NCBI GenBank assembly: GCA_028689615.1 | Contig: JAQVCV010000043.1 | Span: forward strand, 1-41,813 | DNA from: Bacteroidales bacterium | GTDB lineage: Bacteria > Bacteroidota > Bacteroidia > Bacteroidales > TTA-H9 | DNA: 41,813 bases | Reading direction: 5' to 3' | Part shown: one piece after another, positions 16,569 to 25,518 of the stretch | Layout: every line of letters starts with the position of its first letter | Numbering within the stretch: the stretch's first letter is position 1 | Made by a program: the position numbers and the translations under genes | The notes under the pieces: model-generated | What the model saw: only the letters and a program-made list of their open reading frames with translations | Databases searched by the model: none | What the model was told of the DNA's origin: nothing

Positions 16569-16599
16569 CAAATTTATGCTATTTTTTGAAAGTGTCAAC
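16569..16599 (-). promoter_or_regulatory. Promoter of the OmpA/TPR gene
   Basis: On the minus strand GTTG (16599-16596), a 19-base spacer and TAAATTTG (16576-16569) match the Bacteroidota -33/-7 consensus, with one mismatch in the -33 box. The start codon follows about 40 bases downstream. Confidence 0.7.
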
Positions 16600-16713
16600 C
16601 AATACACGAAAAAATATTGCAGAATTGCATTTTGTTTTATCAGTTTCGTTGACCCGAACAGTAACGTTATACTTAGGAGGTTGTTTAAAGGTTACGAAAA
16701 AAAAGCAGAACTG

Positions 16714-17259
16714 TTAAAGCTGTTCATATAGGGCTTTGTATATCTCCCATAAAACAATTCCTCCCGCAACAGATACATTCAGAGAATGTTTGGTTCCTGA
16801 TTGCGGGATTTCGATGGCTTGATCGCATTGATCAATTACGGCCTGATCGACTCCGTCCAATTCGTTCCCGAAAATTAACGCGATTGGGTGCTGGTGCTTG
16901 TTTTGAAGATCATCCAGTTTTGTGCTGTTTGCTGTTTGTTCGACTGCCATCAGGGTGTAGCCCTCCTTTTTTAAATGGTCGAGGCATTTTACCGTAGTTT
17001 CTGAATATTCCCAATCCACTGTTTCTGTTGCCCCTAAAGCTGTTTTCTGGATTTCCCTGTGTGGCGGTGTAGCAGTGATTCCGCACAAGTAGATTTTTTT
17101 TATCCTGAATGCGTCGCAGGTTCTGAAAAAGGAACCTGTGTTGCTTTGGCTGCGAATATTGTCTAAAACTACTACAACCGGAAGCTTTTCAGCGTTTTTG
17201 AACTCATTAAGGTTCAGTCTGTCCAGTTCTTCCATCGAGGTTTTTAAATGCTCCTTCAT
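16714..17259 (-). CDS. TrmH/SpoU-family RNA 2'-O-methyltransferase
   Basis: From the ATG at 17259 this is a 181-residue SPOUT-fold methyltransferase. The three conserved blocks are present: LDNIRSQSNTGSFFRTCDAF (motif 1), IALIFGNELDGV (motif 2) and IPQSGTKHSLNVSVAGGIVL (motif 3, which forms the knotted SAM site). It has no N-terminal substrate-binding domain, so it resembles the small tRNA-type members; the target nucleotide cannot be told. An in-frame ATG at 17364 would add 35 residues that cross the promoter, so the shorter start is preferred. It is divergent from mutS. Confidence 0.9.
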   Translation of the reverse strand: MKEHLKTSMEELDRLNLNEFKNAEKLPVVVVLDNIRSQSNTGSFFRTCDAFRIKKIYLCGITATPPHREIQKTALGATETVDWEYSETTVKCLDHLKKEGYTLMAVEQTANSTKLDDLQNKHQHPIALIFGNELDGVDQAVIDQCDQAIEIPQSGTKHSLNVSVAGGIVLWEIYKALYEQL

Positions 17260-17279
17260 CGCGGTTATTATATAATGTG

Positions 17280-17313
17280 CAAAGATAAGGAAAGGCTTTT
17301 GGGCTGTAGCAAT
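17280..17313 (-). promoter_or_regulatory. Promoter of the TrmH-like gene
   Basis: On the minus strand ATTG (17313-17310), a 22-base spacer and TATCTTTG (17287-17280, a perfect -7 element) precede the ATG at 17259 by about 20 bases. Confidence 0.6.
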
Positions 17314-17332
17314 CCTATTTGTCGTTTTTCGG

Positions 17333-17340
17333 TACATTTG
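17333..17340 (+). promoter_or_regulatory. -7 promoter element TACATTTG of mutS
   Basis: TACATTTG matches the TAnnTTTG consensus. No TTTG is seen at the right distance upstream. Transcription would start near 17346, which bears on the choice of mutS start codon. Confidence 0.45.
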
Positions 17341-17368
17341 CCTTTTAAAATTGAAACCGATCACTACT

Positions 17369-20008
17369 TTGGAACAAAAAGATCAGAAGAATATTGCTGA
17401 AACCCCGCTCATGAAGCAGTTTAACAAAATTAAAGCCAAGTATCCTGATGCTTTGCTGCTATTCAGGGTGGGGGATTTTTATGAAACCTTTGGTGAAGAT
17501 GCTGTAAGAGCCAGCGAAGTGCTCGGAATTGTTCTTACCCGAAGAGCCAATGGTGCTGCTCAATATGTTGAACTTGCCGGGTTTCCGCATCATTCACTGG
17601 ATACTTACCTTCCAAAATTGGTCAGAGCAGGGATGAGGGTGGCAATTTGCGACCAACTTGAAGATCCCAAAACCACCAAAACCATTGTTAAACGTGGAGT
17701 TACCGAATTGGTGACACCCGGGGTTTCATACAACGATAAAGTTCTTGAACAAAAGGAGAACAGCTTTTTGGCCAGTATCCACCTTGATGAACCTCTTTGT
17801 GGTATTGCCTTCCTCGATATCTCAACCGGAGAGTTTATGGCAGCACAGGGAAGTACCGATTATCTTGACAAGCTGCTCCAAACTTTTCGCCCCAATGAGG
17901 TAATCCTGCAAAAATCAAGATCGCGCCGTTTTCATGAATTGTTTGGCGATAAATTTTTTGTTACAACTTTCGATGATTGGGCCTTCACGATCGACTTTGC
18001 CCAGGAGTTGCTTACCCGCCACTTCCAAACCCTGTCGCTCAAAGGTTTTGGTATAAGTGATCAGGAGAAGGCTGTAATTGCCTCGGGTGCAGCATTGCAT
18101 TACCTCTCAGAAACCCAGCACGACAGAATTGGTCATATCACCTCTTTGGGAAGACTTGAGGAGGATCATTACGTTTGGCTCGACAGGTTTACTATCCGAA
18201 ATCTCGAATTGGTTTATGGTTTGAGCGAAAATGCCCGGTCGTTGCTCGATGTGTTTGATCAAACCATTTCCCCGATGGGCGCAAGATTGTTCAGAAGGTG
18301 GATTACCCTGCCGCTGAAAGATCGCAAACCGGTTGAGGAGCGTCACGAGATGGTCGAATTTCTGTTGAATCATCCCGAGATATCGGATTCTCTGCGTGTT
18401 TCTATCAGGCAGTGCGGCGATTTGGAGCGGCTGATCTCGAAAGCCTCCACCGGAAGAATCAATCCCCGCGAGGTGCTCCAGATCAGAAAAGCTCTGTTGG
18501 CTGTAGATCAGGTGAAAAGTGTTTGCTCGCAAACGGGTGTTCCTCCCTTCATGCGACTGTCGGAACAGATGAATCCGTGCCCATTGATTGCCGAGGCCAT
18601 TGCAAACGAACTTCAAACTGATCCTCCTGTGCAGGTTAGCAAGGGAGGCGTGGTGGCCAAAGGGGTGTCAATCGAGCTTGACGAGCTTCGGAGCATCCTC
18701 TTTTCTGGTAAAGAGTATCTCAATCAGGTTTTACAACGCGAGGTGCAGGCCACCGGAATAACTTCACTGAAGATTGGCTACAACAATGTTTTTGGCTACT
18801 ATCTGGAGGTTACCAACGCTCATAAAGACAAAGTACCCAACGAATGGAACCGGAAGCAGACCCTGGTGAATGCAGAGCGGTACATAACCGATGAACTCAA
18901 AGAATACGAACAAAAGATTCTTGGTGCCGAAGGGAAAATCATGACCCTTGAGTCGGATTTGTTTTCTTCGTTGGTTGACCGCATCTCTGAATATGTACAA
19001 CCTATTCAGCTCGACGCTGCCTTGTTGGCGCGGCTTGATGTGTTGCTGTCGTTTGCTCAAATGGCTTCCAACCATCGTTATGTTCGCCCGAAAATGACCG
19101 ATGGTACCTCTTTGGATCTGAGGGGAGCCCGTCACCCGGTTATTGAAAGGTTGCTGCCTCCAGGCGATGCTTATGTACCCAACGATCTATTTCTTGATAA
19201 GGAATCGCAGCAAATGATCATACTTACCGGGCCTAACATGTCGGGAAAATCGGCTTTGCTGCGACAAACGGCTTTGTTGGTGTTGCTGGCTCAGATTGGA
19301 AGTTTTGTCCCCGCTGCCTCAGCCGAAATTGGAATGGTTGACAAGATATTTACCCGTGTCGGGGCTTCCGATAATCTTTCAACAGGCGAATCGACTTTCA
19401 TGGTAGAAATGACCGAAACAGCCAGTATTTTAAATAATATCAGCGACCGCAGTCTGATTCTGCTCGACGAAATTGGCAGGGGAACCAGCACCTACGATGG
19501 TATTTCCATAGCCTGGAGCATAGCCGAGTATTTGCACAACCACCCGTTGTTCCGTCCGAAAGTGTTGTTCGCAACGCATTACCACGAGCTCAATCAGATG
19601 TCGCAGTTTTTTCCTCGTATTCGCAATTTTCACATCTCGATTAAGGAAGTTGGTCGCAAGATTATTTTTTTAAGAAAGCTTACCCCGGGCGGAAGCGAGC
19701 ATAGCTTTGGAATTCACGTTGCCCGGATGGCGGGTATGCCTCAAACGGTAGTTGACAGGGCTGGTGAGTTGCTGATTAAACTGGAACAGTCGCACAACAA
19801 CGAGGCGCTGGCCGGAAAACAACAGGGCGCAAAGAGTCGTAAGAAGGAACCCGAAGCCAATTATCAGCTTAGTTTCATTCAACTCGACGACCCTCTTTTG
19901 TTGCAGATCAAAGAGGAAATAATTAATACTGATATTAATACACTCACTCCGGTAGAAGCCCTGATGAAGCTCAACAGTATTAAAACTCTTTTATCGAAAA
20001 AAAAGTGA
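17369..20008 (+). CDS. mutS: DNA mismatch repair protein MutS
   Basis: This protein of about 879 residues recognises base mismatches and small loops. The mismatch-reading Phe-x-Glu is in [16 protein letters not shown]. The connector, lever and clamp regions follow, then the ATPase with Walker [14 protein letters not shown], the block [16 protein letters not shown], Walker [17 protein letters not shown], and ATHYHELN. The C-terminus ends with the short helical tail [12 protein letters not shown]. No ATG lies at the expected start. Two in-frame TTG codons at 17351 and 17369 are candidates; 17369 leaves about 10 residues before ETPLMKQF, as I recall for Bacteroidota MutS, and fits the promoter better. 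The next ATG (17411) lies inside the conserved domain. No mutL is nearby. Confidence 0.96.
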   Translation: MEQKDQKNIAETPLMKQFNKIKAKYPDALLLFRVGDFYETFGEDAVRASEVLGIVLTRRANGAAQYVELAGFPHHSLDTYLPKLVRAGMRVAICDQLEDPKTTKTIVKRGVTELVTPGVSYNDKVLEQKENSFLASIHLDEPLCGIAFLDISTGEFMAAQGSTDYLDKLLQTFRPNEVILQKSRSRRFHELFGDKFFVTTFDDWAFTIDFAQELLTRHFQTLSLKGFGISDQEKAVIASGAALHYLSETQHDRIGHITSLGRLEEDHYVWLDRFTIRNLELVYGLSENARSLLDVFDQTISPMGARLFRRWITLPLKDRKPVEERHEMVEFLLNHPEISDSLRVSIRQCGDLERLISKASTGRINPREVLQIRKALLAVDQVKSVCSQTGVPPFMRLSEQMNPCPLIAEAIANELQTDPPVQVSKGGVVAKGVSIELDELRSILFSGKEYLNQVLQREVQATGITSLKIGYNNVFGYYLEVTNAHKDKVPNEWNRKQTLVNAERYITDELKEYEQKILGAEGKIMTLESDLFSSLVDRISEYVQPIQLDAALLARLDVLLSFAQMASNHRYVRPKMTDGTSLDLRGARHPVIERLLPPGDAYVPNDLFLDKESQQMIILTGPNMSGKSALLRQTALLVLLAQIGSFVPAASAEIGMVDKIFTRVGASDNLSTGESTFMVEMTETASILNNISDRSLILLDEIGRGTSTYDGISIAWSIAEYLHNHPLFRPKVLFATHYHELNQMSQFFPRIRNFHISIKEVGRKIIFLRKLTPGGSEHSFGIHVARMAGMPQTVVDRAGELLIKLEQSHNNEALAGKQQGAKSRKKEPEANYQLSFIQLDDPLLLQIKEEIINTDINTLTPVEALMKLNSIKTLLSKKK

Positions 20009-20015
20009 AAAAAAA

Positions 20016-20048
20016 TTTGGAGCGAATCGGGAAAACGTAGTACCTTTG
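20016..20048 (+). promoter_or_regulatory. Promoter of the tRNA-Gly gene
   Basis: TTTG (20016-20019), a 21-base spacer and TACCTTTG (20041-20048) form a full consensus Bacteroidota promoter, starting 8 bases after the mutS stop and ending 21 bases before the tRNA. Confidence 0.8.
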
Positions 20049-20069
20049 CATCGCAAAACAAAACAAAAT

Positions 20070-20144
<75 letters not shown>

Positions 20145-20145
<1 letters not shown>

Positions 20146-20177
20146 AATCCCGAACCTCTCAAAACGGTGCGGGATTT
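20145..20177 (+). terminator. Possible terminator between the two tRNA genes
   Basis: AAATCCCG (20145-20152) pairs with CGGGATTT (20170-20177) around a 17-base loop, followed by more T. The stem starts at the last base of the tRNA. The loop is long for an intrinsic terminator, so some transcripts may continue into tRNA-Leu. Confidence 0.4.
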
Positions 20178-20209
20178 TTTCTATACGAAAGTTCTTTTTC
20201 TGTAGCAAT

Positions 20210-20292
20210 GCCCCGGTGGTGGAATGGTAGACACGAAGGACTTAAAATCCTTTGGCCTTACGGCTGTGCGGGTTCAAGTCCCGCCCGGGGTA
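20210..20292 (+). tRNA. tRNA-Leu (anticodon TAA), CCA not encoded
   Basis: This 83-base class II tRNA has acceptor GCCCCGG pairing with CCGGGGT (one G-U at the end), D-arm with GGTGGAATGGTAGACAC, anticodon loop ACTTAAAAT (TAA), a long variable arm around GGCCTTACGGCT, and T-arm GCGGGTTCAAGTCCCGC. The discriminator A at 20292 is followed by CAG, so CCA must be added after transcription. Confidence 0.95.
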
Positions 20293-20298
20293 CAGTTT

Positions 20299-20331
20299 AA
20301 AGCCCTGTAATCAATTCGATTGCAGGGCTTT
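20299..20331 (+). terminator. Terminator of the tRNA-Leu transcript
   Basis: Arms 20299-20312 and 20318-20331 (AAAGCCCTGTAATC with GATTGCAGGGCTTT, one G-U pair) enclose a 5-base loop and run into six T. Confidence 0.85.
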
Positions 20332-20340
20332 TTTGATATA

Positions 20341-20368
20341 AAAAAAGCCGGATTAATCCGGCTTTTTT
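20341..20368. terminator. Bidirectional terminator between tRNA-Leu and dnaK
   Basis: A 28-base perfect palindrome, arm AAAAAAGCCGGATT, 18 bases after the dnaK stop codon. On the minus strand it ends dnaK transcription; on the plus strand it backs up the preceding tRNA terminator. Confidence 0.88.
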
Positions 20369-20386
20369 TGTATCAAGACATTGAAT

Positions 20387-22300
20387 TTACTTCACTTCTT
20401 CAAAATCGGCGTCTTCAACTGCTCCGTCTTTGCCTTTGTTGTTGCCGGGATTGTTGCCTGTTGGTCCTTGGTTCGGGTCGGCTTGCTGTCCACCCTGGTT
20501 TGTGGCATTGTACATATCCTGACTGGCGGCCTGCCATGCAGCATTGAGGCTGTTGATGGCGGTATCAATCGAGGCAAGGTCGCGGCTTTTATGAGCTTCT
20601 TTCAATTGTGCCAGAGCTCCTTCAATGGTTGCTTTTTTATCAGCCGGTAACTTGTCGCCATATTCGCTCAACTGTTTCTCAGTTTGGAAAATCATTGAAT
20701 CGGCAGTGTTGATTTTATCGGCCTCCTCCTTGGCACGACGGTCAGCGTCGGCATTGGCTTCGGCTTCAGCCTTCATCCGTTTGATTTCATCGTCGGTGAG
20801 ACCCGAAGATGCCTCAATGCGAATGTTTTGTGTTTTGCCGGTAGCTTTGTCTTTTGCCGAAACATTGAGAATACCATTGGCGTCGATATCGAAGGTTACT
20901 TCTATCTGAGGAATTCCTCTGGGGGCTGGAGGAATGCCGTCGAGGTGGAAGCGACCGATGCTTTTGTTCTGATTGGCCATGGGGCGTTCTCCCTGCAGAA
21001 TGTGTATCTCAACCGCAGGTTGGTTATCGCTGGCTGTTGAGAAGGTTTCTGATTTGCGTGTGGGGATGGTGGTGTTGGCTTCAATTAACTTGGTCATAAC
21101 TCCACCCAAAGTTTCTATCCCGAGCGACAATGGTGTTACATCCAAAAGCAGCACGTCTTTTACCTCGCCGGTAAGTACGCCACCCTGGATGGCTGCTCCA
21201 ATAGCAACAACCTCGTCGGGATTCACCCCTTTCGAAGGGGTTTTTTGGAAGAACTCTTGCACTACTTTCTGAATGACAGGCACCCGGGTTGAACCCCCAA
21301 CCAAGATCACATCGTTGATGTCGTTCGGTGTTAATCCTGCATCTTTCAATGCTTTGCGGCAAGGCTCTATGGTTCGCTGAACCAAAGGATCGATAAGTGC
21401 TTCAAATTTGGAGCGGCTCAGTTTTCTTACCAGGTGCTTGGGAACTCCATCCACAGGCATGATGTAAGGGAGGTTGATCTCAGTTTCCATTGAACTGGAG
21501 AGTTCAATTTTTGCTTTCTCAGCTGCCTCTTTCAAGCGTTGAAGCGCCATGGGGTCTTTTCGCAGGTCGAGTCCTTCGTCGTTTTTGAATTCGTTGGCAA
21601 GCCAGTCTATAATGGTCTGGTCAAAGTCGTCACCGCCCAAATGGGTATCGCCATTGGTCGATTTAACTTCAAAAACACCTTCACCCAATTCCAGAATCGA
21701 GATGTCGAAGGTGCCGCCTCCGAGGTCGTAAACAGCAACTTTAATGTCATGGTTTTTCTTGTCAAGTCCGTAGGCAAGAGCTGCTGCCGTTGGCTCGTTG
21801 ATGATGCGACGTACTTTAAGTCCGGCAATTTCACCAGCCTCTTTGGTAGCCTGACGCTGCGAATCGCTGAAATAAGCGGGAACAGTGATAACAGCTTCAG
21901 TAACTTCCTGACCAAGATAATCTTCTGCGGTTTTCTTCATTTTCTGAAGTACCATCGCCGAAATCTCCTGAGGTGTATATTTCCTGTCGTCGATAACCAC
22001 TCGAGGGGTGTTGTTCTCGCCCTTAACTACCTGATAAGGTATGCGGTTTATTTCGGTGGTTACTCTGTCATAGGTCTCACCCATGAATCTTTTTATCGAG
22101 TAGATGGTTTTTCGGGGGTTTGTAATCGCCTGACGCTTTGCAGGATCGCCAACTTTGCGTTCGCCGTTTTCGGTAAATGCAACTATTGAAGGGGTTGTGC
22201 GACGTCCTTCGCTGTTAGGGATTACAACCGGTTCGTTTCCTTCCATAACAGAAACGCACGAGTTGGTGGTTCCAAGGTCAATTCCAATTATTTTGCCCAT
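20387..22300 (-). CDS. dnaK: Chaperone protein DnaK (Hsp70)
   Basis: This 637-residue Hsp70 has the three signatures [12 protein letters not shown] (4-15), [14 protein letters not shown] and [14 protein letters not shown], and the substrate-binding segment [21 protein letters not shown] helical lid and a flexible Gly/Asn/Gln-rich tail end in DADFEEVK. It folds and protects proteins in an ATP cycle with DnaJ and GrpE, neither of which is encoded in this window. It is preceded by an unusually long gap (345 bases to the next gene) but no CIRCE element is visible. It appears to be transcribed alone and ends at the palindromic terminator facing the tRNA genes. Confidence 0.98.
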   Translation of the reverse strand: MGKIIGIDLGTTNSCVSVMEGNEPVVIPNSEGRRTTPSIVAFTENGERKVGDPAKRQAITNPRKTIYSIKRFMGETYDRVTTEINRIPYQVVKGENNTPRVVIDDRKYTPQEISAMVLQKMKKTAEDYLGQEVTEAVITVPAYFSDSQRQATKEAGEIAGLKVRRIINEPTAAALAYGLDKKNHDIKVAVYDLGGGTFDISILELGEGVFEVKSTNGDTHLGGDDFDQTIIDWLANEFKNDEGLDLRKDPMALQRLKEAAEKAKIELSSSMETEINLPYIMPVDGVPKHLVRKLSRSKFEALIDPLVQRTIEPCRKALKDAGLTPNDINDVILVGGSTRVPVIQKVVQEFFQKTPSKGVNPDEVVAIGAAIQGGVLTGEVKDVLLLDVTPLSLGIETLGGVMTKLIEANTTIPTRKSETFSTASDNQPAVEIHILQGERPMANQNKSIGRFHLDGIPPAPRGIPQIEVTFDIDANGILNVSAKDKATGKTQNIRIEASSGLTDDEIKRMKAEAEANADADRRAKEEADKINTADSMIFQTEKQLSEYGDKLPADKKATIEGALAQLKEAHKSRDLASIDTAINSLNAAWQAASQDMYNATNQGGQQADPNQGPTGNNPGNNKGKDGAVEDADFEEVK

Positions 22301-22552
22301 TGTATAAAAATTTTATGGTTTTCATTTTTTTCTGCGGCTGGTTTGTCAATCATTATGCCACCCGGGTTTTTGATGGGGTTGCAGAAACTGTTAAATGTCT
22401 TTTATTCGTGTTAATAAGTTAAAAATAAGGTTTTTATGTCTTGAATCAGTATGCCCTTTTATGTCAGAATTATGCCCGGGCTGTGACAAATAGTCAGTTT
22501 TGATGAATTGCCTCTGGCAAAACCGCCTCACTTAGTTCTGCTAAAGTGAAAT
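22301..22552 (-). other. Long upstream region of dnaK, no gene
   Basis: About 250 bases without a credible reading frame. It holds a repeated ATTATGCC-CCGGG element (22353-22366 and 22469-22480), a short hairpin TTGCC-TCT-GGCAA at 22508-22520, and a weak dyad around TGAC-AAATA-GTCA (22484-22496). I find no full -33/-7 promoter pair, though the dnaK promoter must be here. Confidence 0.4.
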
Positions 22553-22581
22553 AAAAAGGGCAGGTAATTCCTGCCCTTTTT
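22553..22581 (-). terminator. Terminator of the lipoprotein gene
   Basis: A 12-base-pair stem (22553-22564 with 22570-22581, arm AAAAAGGGCAGG) with loop TAATT lies 65 bases after the stop codon of the gene at 22646. The A-run on the left gives a T-run on the minus strand. Confidence 0.88.
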
Positions 22582-22645
22582 TATAATGAACCAGTGAATA
22601 CTGTTTTTTAGAATTTATAGGCTAAATACTTTATTTGTCAGTTTG

Positions 22646-23677
22646 TTAAAAGCTGTTGTCAATCGACGAAAAGGTGCTCTTAATGCTGTTGATTGTAGTA
22701 GGATGAATTCTAAGGGTGAACATTTGAGTGTTGGCACTGGAAAAGATGCCGTACCCATCACTCAGGTTGGTATAAAGCGGTTTGTCCTGAACCAGACCAG
22801 AAGAAGGGGAGTTTACATCCAGATATATTTTGAGTTCTTCTTCGAGTGAACGCAGGATGATGTCGAAACGGTAGGCAATTCTTTTAACCTCTCGGTTAGC
22901 AGGTATCCTGTTTCCCAACATTTTGAAATATTCTGAACCAAGATATTTCACTTCAAATTCCTGCGGTGTCTTGGTTGAGGTTTGATACCCAAAACTAAAG
23001 TCAACACTGTTCAATGTGGTGTCGGCCATTCCCGGGTGGTATTCCTTGTAACGAAACCTGAGGATGGATTCAAAGCGCTTTCCAATTCCTGTTGTGGTAT
23101 ATTTAATTGTGTTGTATGTGGTTTCGTTGATGTTCAGCGGGATGTTATAGCCTGGCTTACTCAATCCCATTCTCCCTCCTACGGGGGTTGTGGCCTGAAT
23201 CAACTTTCCGGTTTTTGAATTTCTGATTTCTAGCTTAATCTGATGGTCGGGATTAAACCAAATGGTGTCGCCAACAATTTCGTCGATCTCGTAAAAGTCG
23301 TAAGGCTCAGTCTTGTATATAAGAATGTAGGGAAAGTCAGGATTGTAGAAGGGATTGGTTGCATCGGCCGGCCTGGGAACCCACATGGGTTTTAAGGCGA
23401 TGGTTCTTACTACCGCCGATCCGTCCAACTCTACAAGTTTTGCATTAATAACGGCAGTGTCATAATAATTTGAATCGGGAATTTTGGCAAAAGTCAGCGC
23501 GTTGCCATCTCCTAAAAAGGCTCTTTGAATGCGAATATTCTGGGTGTTGCTACTCGGGTTGATGATTCCATAAACTACCGGGATGTCTTTCCATTCGGCG
23601 TTTAAATCAAAATCTGTTTCGCAGGAATTGAAAACCAGAGCAGATAACAGAATTAATGATAATGTTTTGATCCTCAT
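22646..23677 (-). CDS. Predicted lipoprotein, possibly DUF4249-like
   Basis: From the ATG at 23677 this is a 343-residue protein with a lipoprotein signal: MRIKTLSLILLSALVFNSC, with Cys19 as the modified residue. An earlier ATG at 23689 adds only 4 residues. The mature part is beta-rich, with PVVYGIINPSSNTQNIRIQ near its start and an immunoglobulin-like or carbohydrate-binding look. It reminds me of Bacteroidota lipoproteins of the DUF4249 type, which usually accompany STN-bearing TonB receptors, but no receptor lies next to it. It is flanked by its own terminator and, upstream, a -7-like TATTTTTG. I do not recognise a specific function. Confidence 0.78.
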   Translation of the reverse strand: MRIKTLSLILLSALVFNSCETDFDLNAEWKDIPVVYGIINPSSNTQNIRIQRAFLGDGNALTFAKIPDSNYYDTAVINAKLVELDGSAVVRTIALKPMWVPRPADATNPFYNPDFPYILIYKTEPYDFYEIDEIVGDTIWFNPDHQIKLEIRNSKTGKLIQATTPVGGRMGLSKPGYNIPLNINETTYNTIKYTTTGIGKRFESILRFRYKEYHPGMADTTLNSVDFSFGYQTSTKTPQEFEVKYLGSEYFKMLGNRIPANREVKRIAYRFDIILRSLEEELKIYLDVNSPSSGLVQDKPLYTNLSDGYGIFSSANTQMFTLRIHPTTINSIKSTFSSIDNSF

Positions 23678-23727
23678 TTCGTAAGGCAAGTTAATTTGTG
23701 GATGAGTGTTGACAATAGGTATATCTG

Positions 23728-23735
23728 CAAAAATA
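23728..23735 (-). promoter_or_regulatory. -7-like element TATTTTTG upstream of the lipoprotein gene
   Basis: TATTTTTG on the minus strand fits TAnnTTTG, about 50 bases before the ATG at 23677. No -33 TTTG is visible, and the region is AT-rich, so it could be chance. Confidence 0.3.
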
Positions 23736-23816
23736 GTGATTATCAGATTAACACCCTATTTTTTGGTTAAAAAAAATCTGCCCTAAGGGTTTGGAAATGT
23801 GATTGTTTTAGAAATA

Positions 23817-23848
23817 TTTGATTTTCATGGAGTTGGTAACTACTTTTG
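23817..23848 (+). promoter_or_regulatory. Promoter of the panB operon
   Basis: TTTG (23817-23820), a 20-base spacer and TACTTTTG (23841-23848) match the Bacteroidota consensus fully. The leader to the panB ATG would be about 60 bases. Confidence 0.75.
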
Positions 23849-23917
23849 TGGCTTGAAAACTGTTGTTTTTCAATCTGGTTTTTTAGTATAATGTGTTTAA
23901 TCTTAATATGTTAACTC

Positions 23918-24772
23918 ATGTCAATTGCCCAGCCTGATTTTGAAACTGGTTCTGATGTTGCTGGTAGCCAGCGGTATAAGAAGATAACTACACACGTTCT
24001 TCAAGAAATGAAGCTAAAGGGTGAAAAAATAGCCATGCTTACTGCATATGATTACAGTATGGCTACCATTCTTGATGCTGCCGGGATTGATGTGATTCTG
24101 GTTGGCGATAGTGCTTCCAACGTGATGGCAGGATATAAAACCACCCTGCCTATAACACTCAACGAGATGATTTACCACGCGGCTTCTGTTGTGCGGGCTG
24201 TACACAGGGCGTTGGTAGTTGTCGATTTGCCTTTTGGAACTTATCAAGGCAATTCAAAAGAGGCATTGTCTTCGGCCATTCGGATAATGAAAGAGGCGGG
24301 TGCTAATGCAATAAAAATTGAAGGAGGAAAAGAGATTCAGGAATCGGTTGACCGTATTTTATCGGCTGGCATTCCTGTGATGGGGCACCTGGGTCTTACT
24401 CCACAGTCCATTCATAAGTTTGGTACCTATGTGGTGAGGGCCACTGAAGAGAAAGAGGCTCAAAAGCTTTTGCTCGATGCTCATTTGCTGGAGGCTTCAG
24501 GGTGCTTCTCGCTTGTTCTTGAGAAAATACCATCCGCACTTGCACACGAGGTTTCTACCAGCCTGAAGATTCCTACAATAGGAATAGGTGCCGGTCCGCA
24601 TGTTGACGGCCAGGTGTTGGTGCTTCACGATATGCTGGGCATCACCCACAATTTCTCTCCACGTTTTCTGCGTCGCTACCACAATCTTTACGAGGAAATT
24701 AAAGGCTCAGTTAAAGCTTATATCGGCGATGTAAAATCCTTTAGCTTCCCCAATGAGAGAGAGTCCTACTAG
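23918..24772 (+). CDS. panB: 3-methyl-2-oxobutanoate hydroxymethyltransferase
   Basis: This 284-residue TIM-barrel enzyme makes ketopantoate from 2-ketoisovalerate and 5,10-methylene-THF, the first committed step to pantothenate and coenzyme A. The segments [33 protein letters not shown] (metal site), [25 protein letters not shown] and PTIGIGAGP are family hallmarks. The N-terminus has about 25 extra residues before the domain. No panC or panD is adjacent. Its last 20 bases overlap the start of the pseudouridine synthase gene in another frame. Confidence 0.97.
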   Translation: MSIAQPDFETGSDVAGSQRYKKITTHVLQEMKLKGEKIAMLTAYDYSMATILDAAGIDVILVGDSASNVMAGYKTTLPITLNEMIYHAASVVRAVHRALVVVDLPFGTYQGNSKEALSSAIRIMKEAGANAIKIEGGKEIQESVDRILSAGIPVMGHLGLTPQSIHKFGTYVVRATEEKEAQKLLLDAHLLEASGCFSLVLEKIPSALAHEVSTSLKIPTIGIGAGPHVDGQVLVLHDMLGITHNFSPRFLRRYHNLYEEIKGSVKAYIGDVKSFSFPNERESY

Positions 24773-25472
24773 CCCGGGAATTTTGCCCGATCTGGCTTCA
24801 CGTATTTTGCATGAAGACAACCATATGCTGGTTGTAAACAAATTGCCATCGGAAATTGTACAGGGCGACAAAACCGGTGATTTGCCTTTAAGCGAATGGG
24901 TTAGGGAGTACATCAGGGTGAAGTACAACAAGCCTGGGGAAGCCTTTATTGGTGTTGTTCACCGTCTCGACAGGCCTGTGAGCGGGGCAGTTGTTTTTGC
25001 CCGTACCAGCAAAGCCCTGGCCAGACTCAACGAGATGCTTCGACAGCGAACGATTCGTAAAACCTACTGGGCGGTAGTGAAGAACAAACCTCCTGCCGAG
25101 GAGGGGAAATTGGTTGATTATTTGCTTAGAAACGAAAAGCAAAACAAGTCGTATTGCTACAACTATCCGAAACAGGGTGCTTTGTTGGCAGAACTCGATT
25201 ACAGGTTGCTTCATCGTTCCGATCGCTACATTCTGCTCGAGATCGACCTTCACACCGGAAGACACCACCAAATCAGAGCTCAACTGGCTTCGATGGGATG
25301 CCCCATAAAAGGTGACCTGAAGTATGGTTATGAGAGGAGCAATCAGGGTGGAGCCATTCATTTGCATGCCAGGGCGGTTAAATTGGTTCATCCGGTTAGT
25401 AAATCCGAACTTGATATTGTAGCCCCTCTGCCTGTTGATCCTGTATGGGATCTTTTTAGCAGAATGCTCTAA
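24753..25472 (+). CDS. RluA-family RNA pseudouridine synthase
   Basis: This 239-residue protein has the catalytic motif [17 protein letters not shown] with the aspartate nucleophile D73, followed by RKTYWAVV and the C-terminal [20 protein letters not shown] and [12 protein letters not shown] of the RluA family. There is no N-terminal S4 domain, so it is the short form. It isomerises uridine in rRNA or tRNA; the site is not predictable. The start overlaps panB by 20 bases, so the two are probably co-translated despite unrelated roles. Confidence 0.93.
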   Translation: MRESPTSPGILPDLASRILHEDNHMLVVNKLPSEIVQGDKTGDLPLSEWVREYIRVKYNKPGEAFIGVVHRLDRPVSGAVVFARTSKALARLNEMLRQRTIRKTYWAVVKNKPPAEEGKLVDYLLRNEKQNKSYCYNYPKQGALLAELDYRLLHRSDRYILLEIDLHTGRHHQIRAQLASMGCPIKGDLKYGYERSNQGGAIHLHARAVKLVHPVSKSELDIVAPLPVDPVWDLFSRML

Positions 25473-25518
25473 TTTAAATTGGTGGATGCCAAAATTGAAT
25501 ATGCATTGTTGTGCTTTT

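Noticed and set aside
21539-22189. 216-residue open frame on the plus strand inside dnaK
   Set aside because: Shadow of dnaK codons; dnaK is often mirrored by long antisense frames without function.
22529-22548. CACTTAG/CTAAAGTG dyad near dnaK, considered as a CIRCE (HrcA) site
   Set aside because: CIRCE is TTAGCACTC-N9-GAGTGCTAA; the arms and spacing do not fit, and the dyad is closer to the neighbouring terminator than to dnaK.
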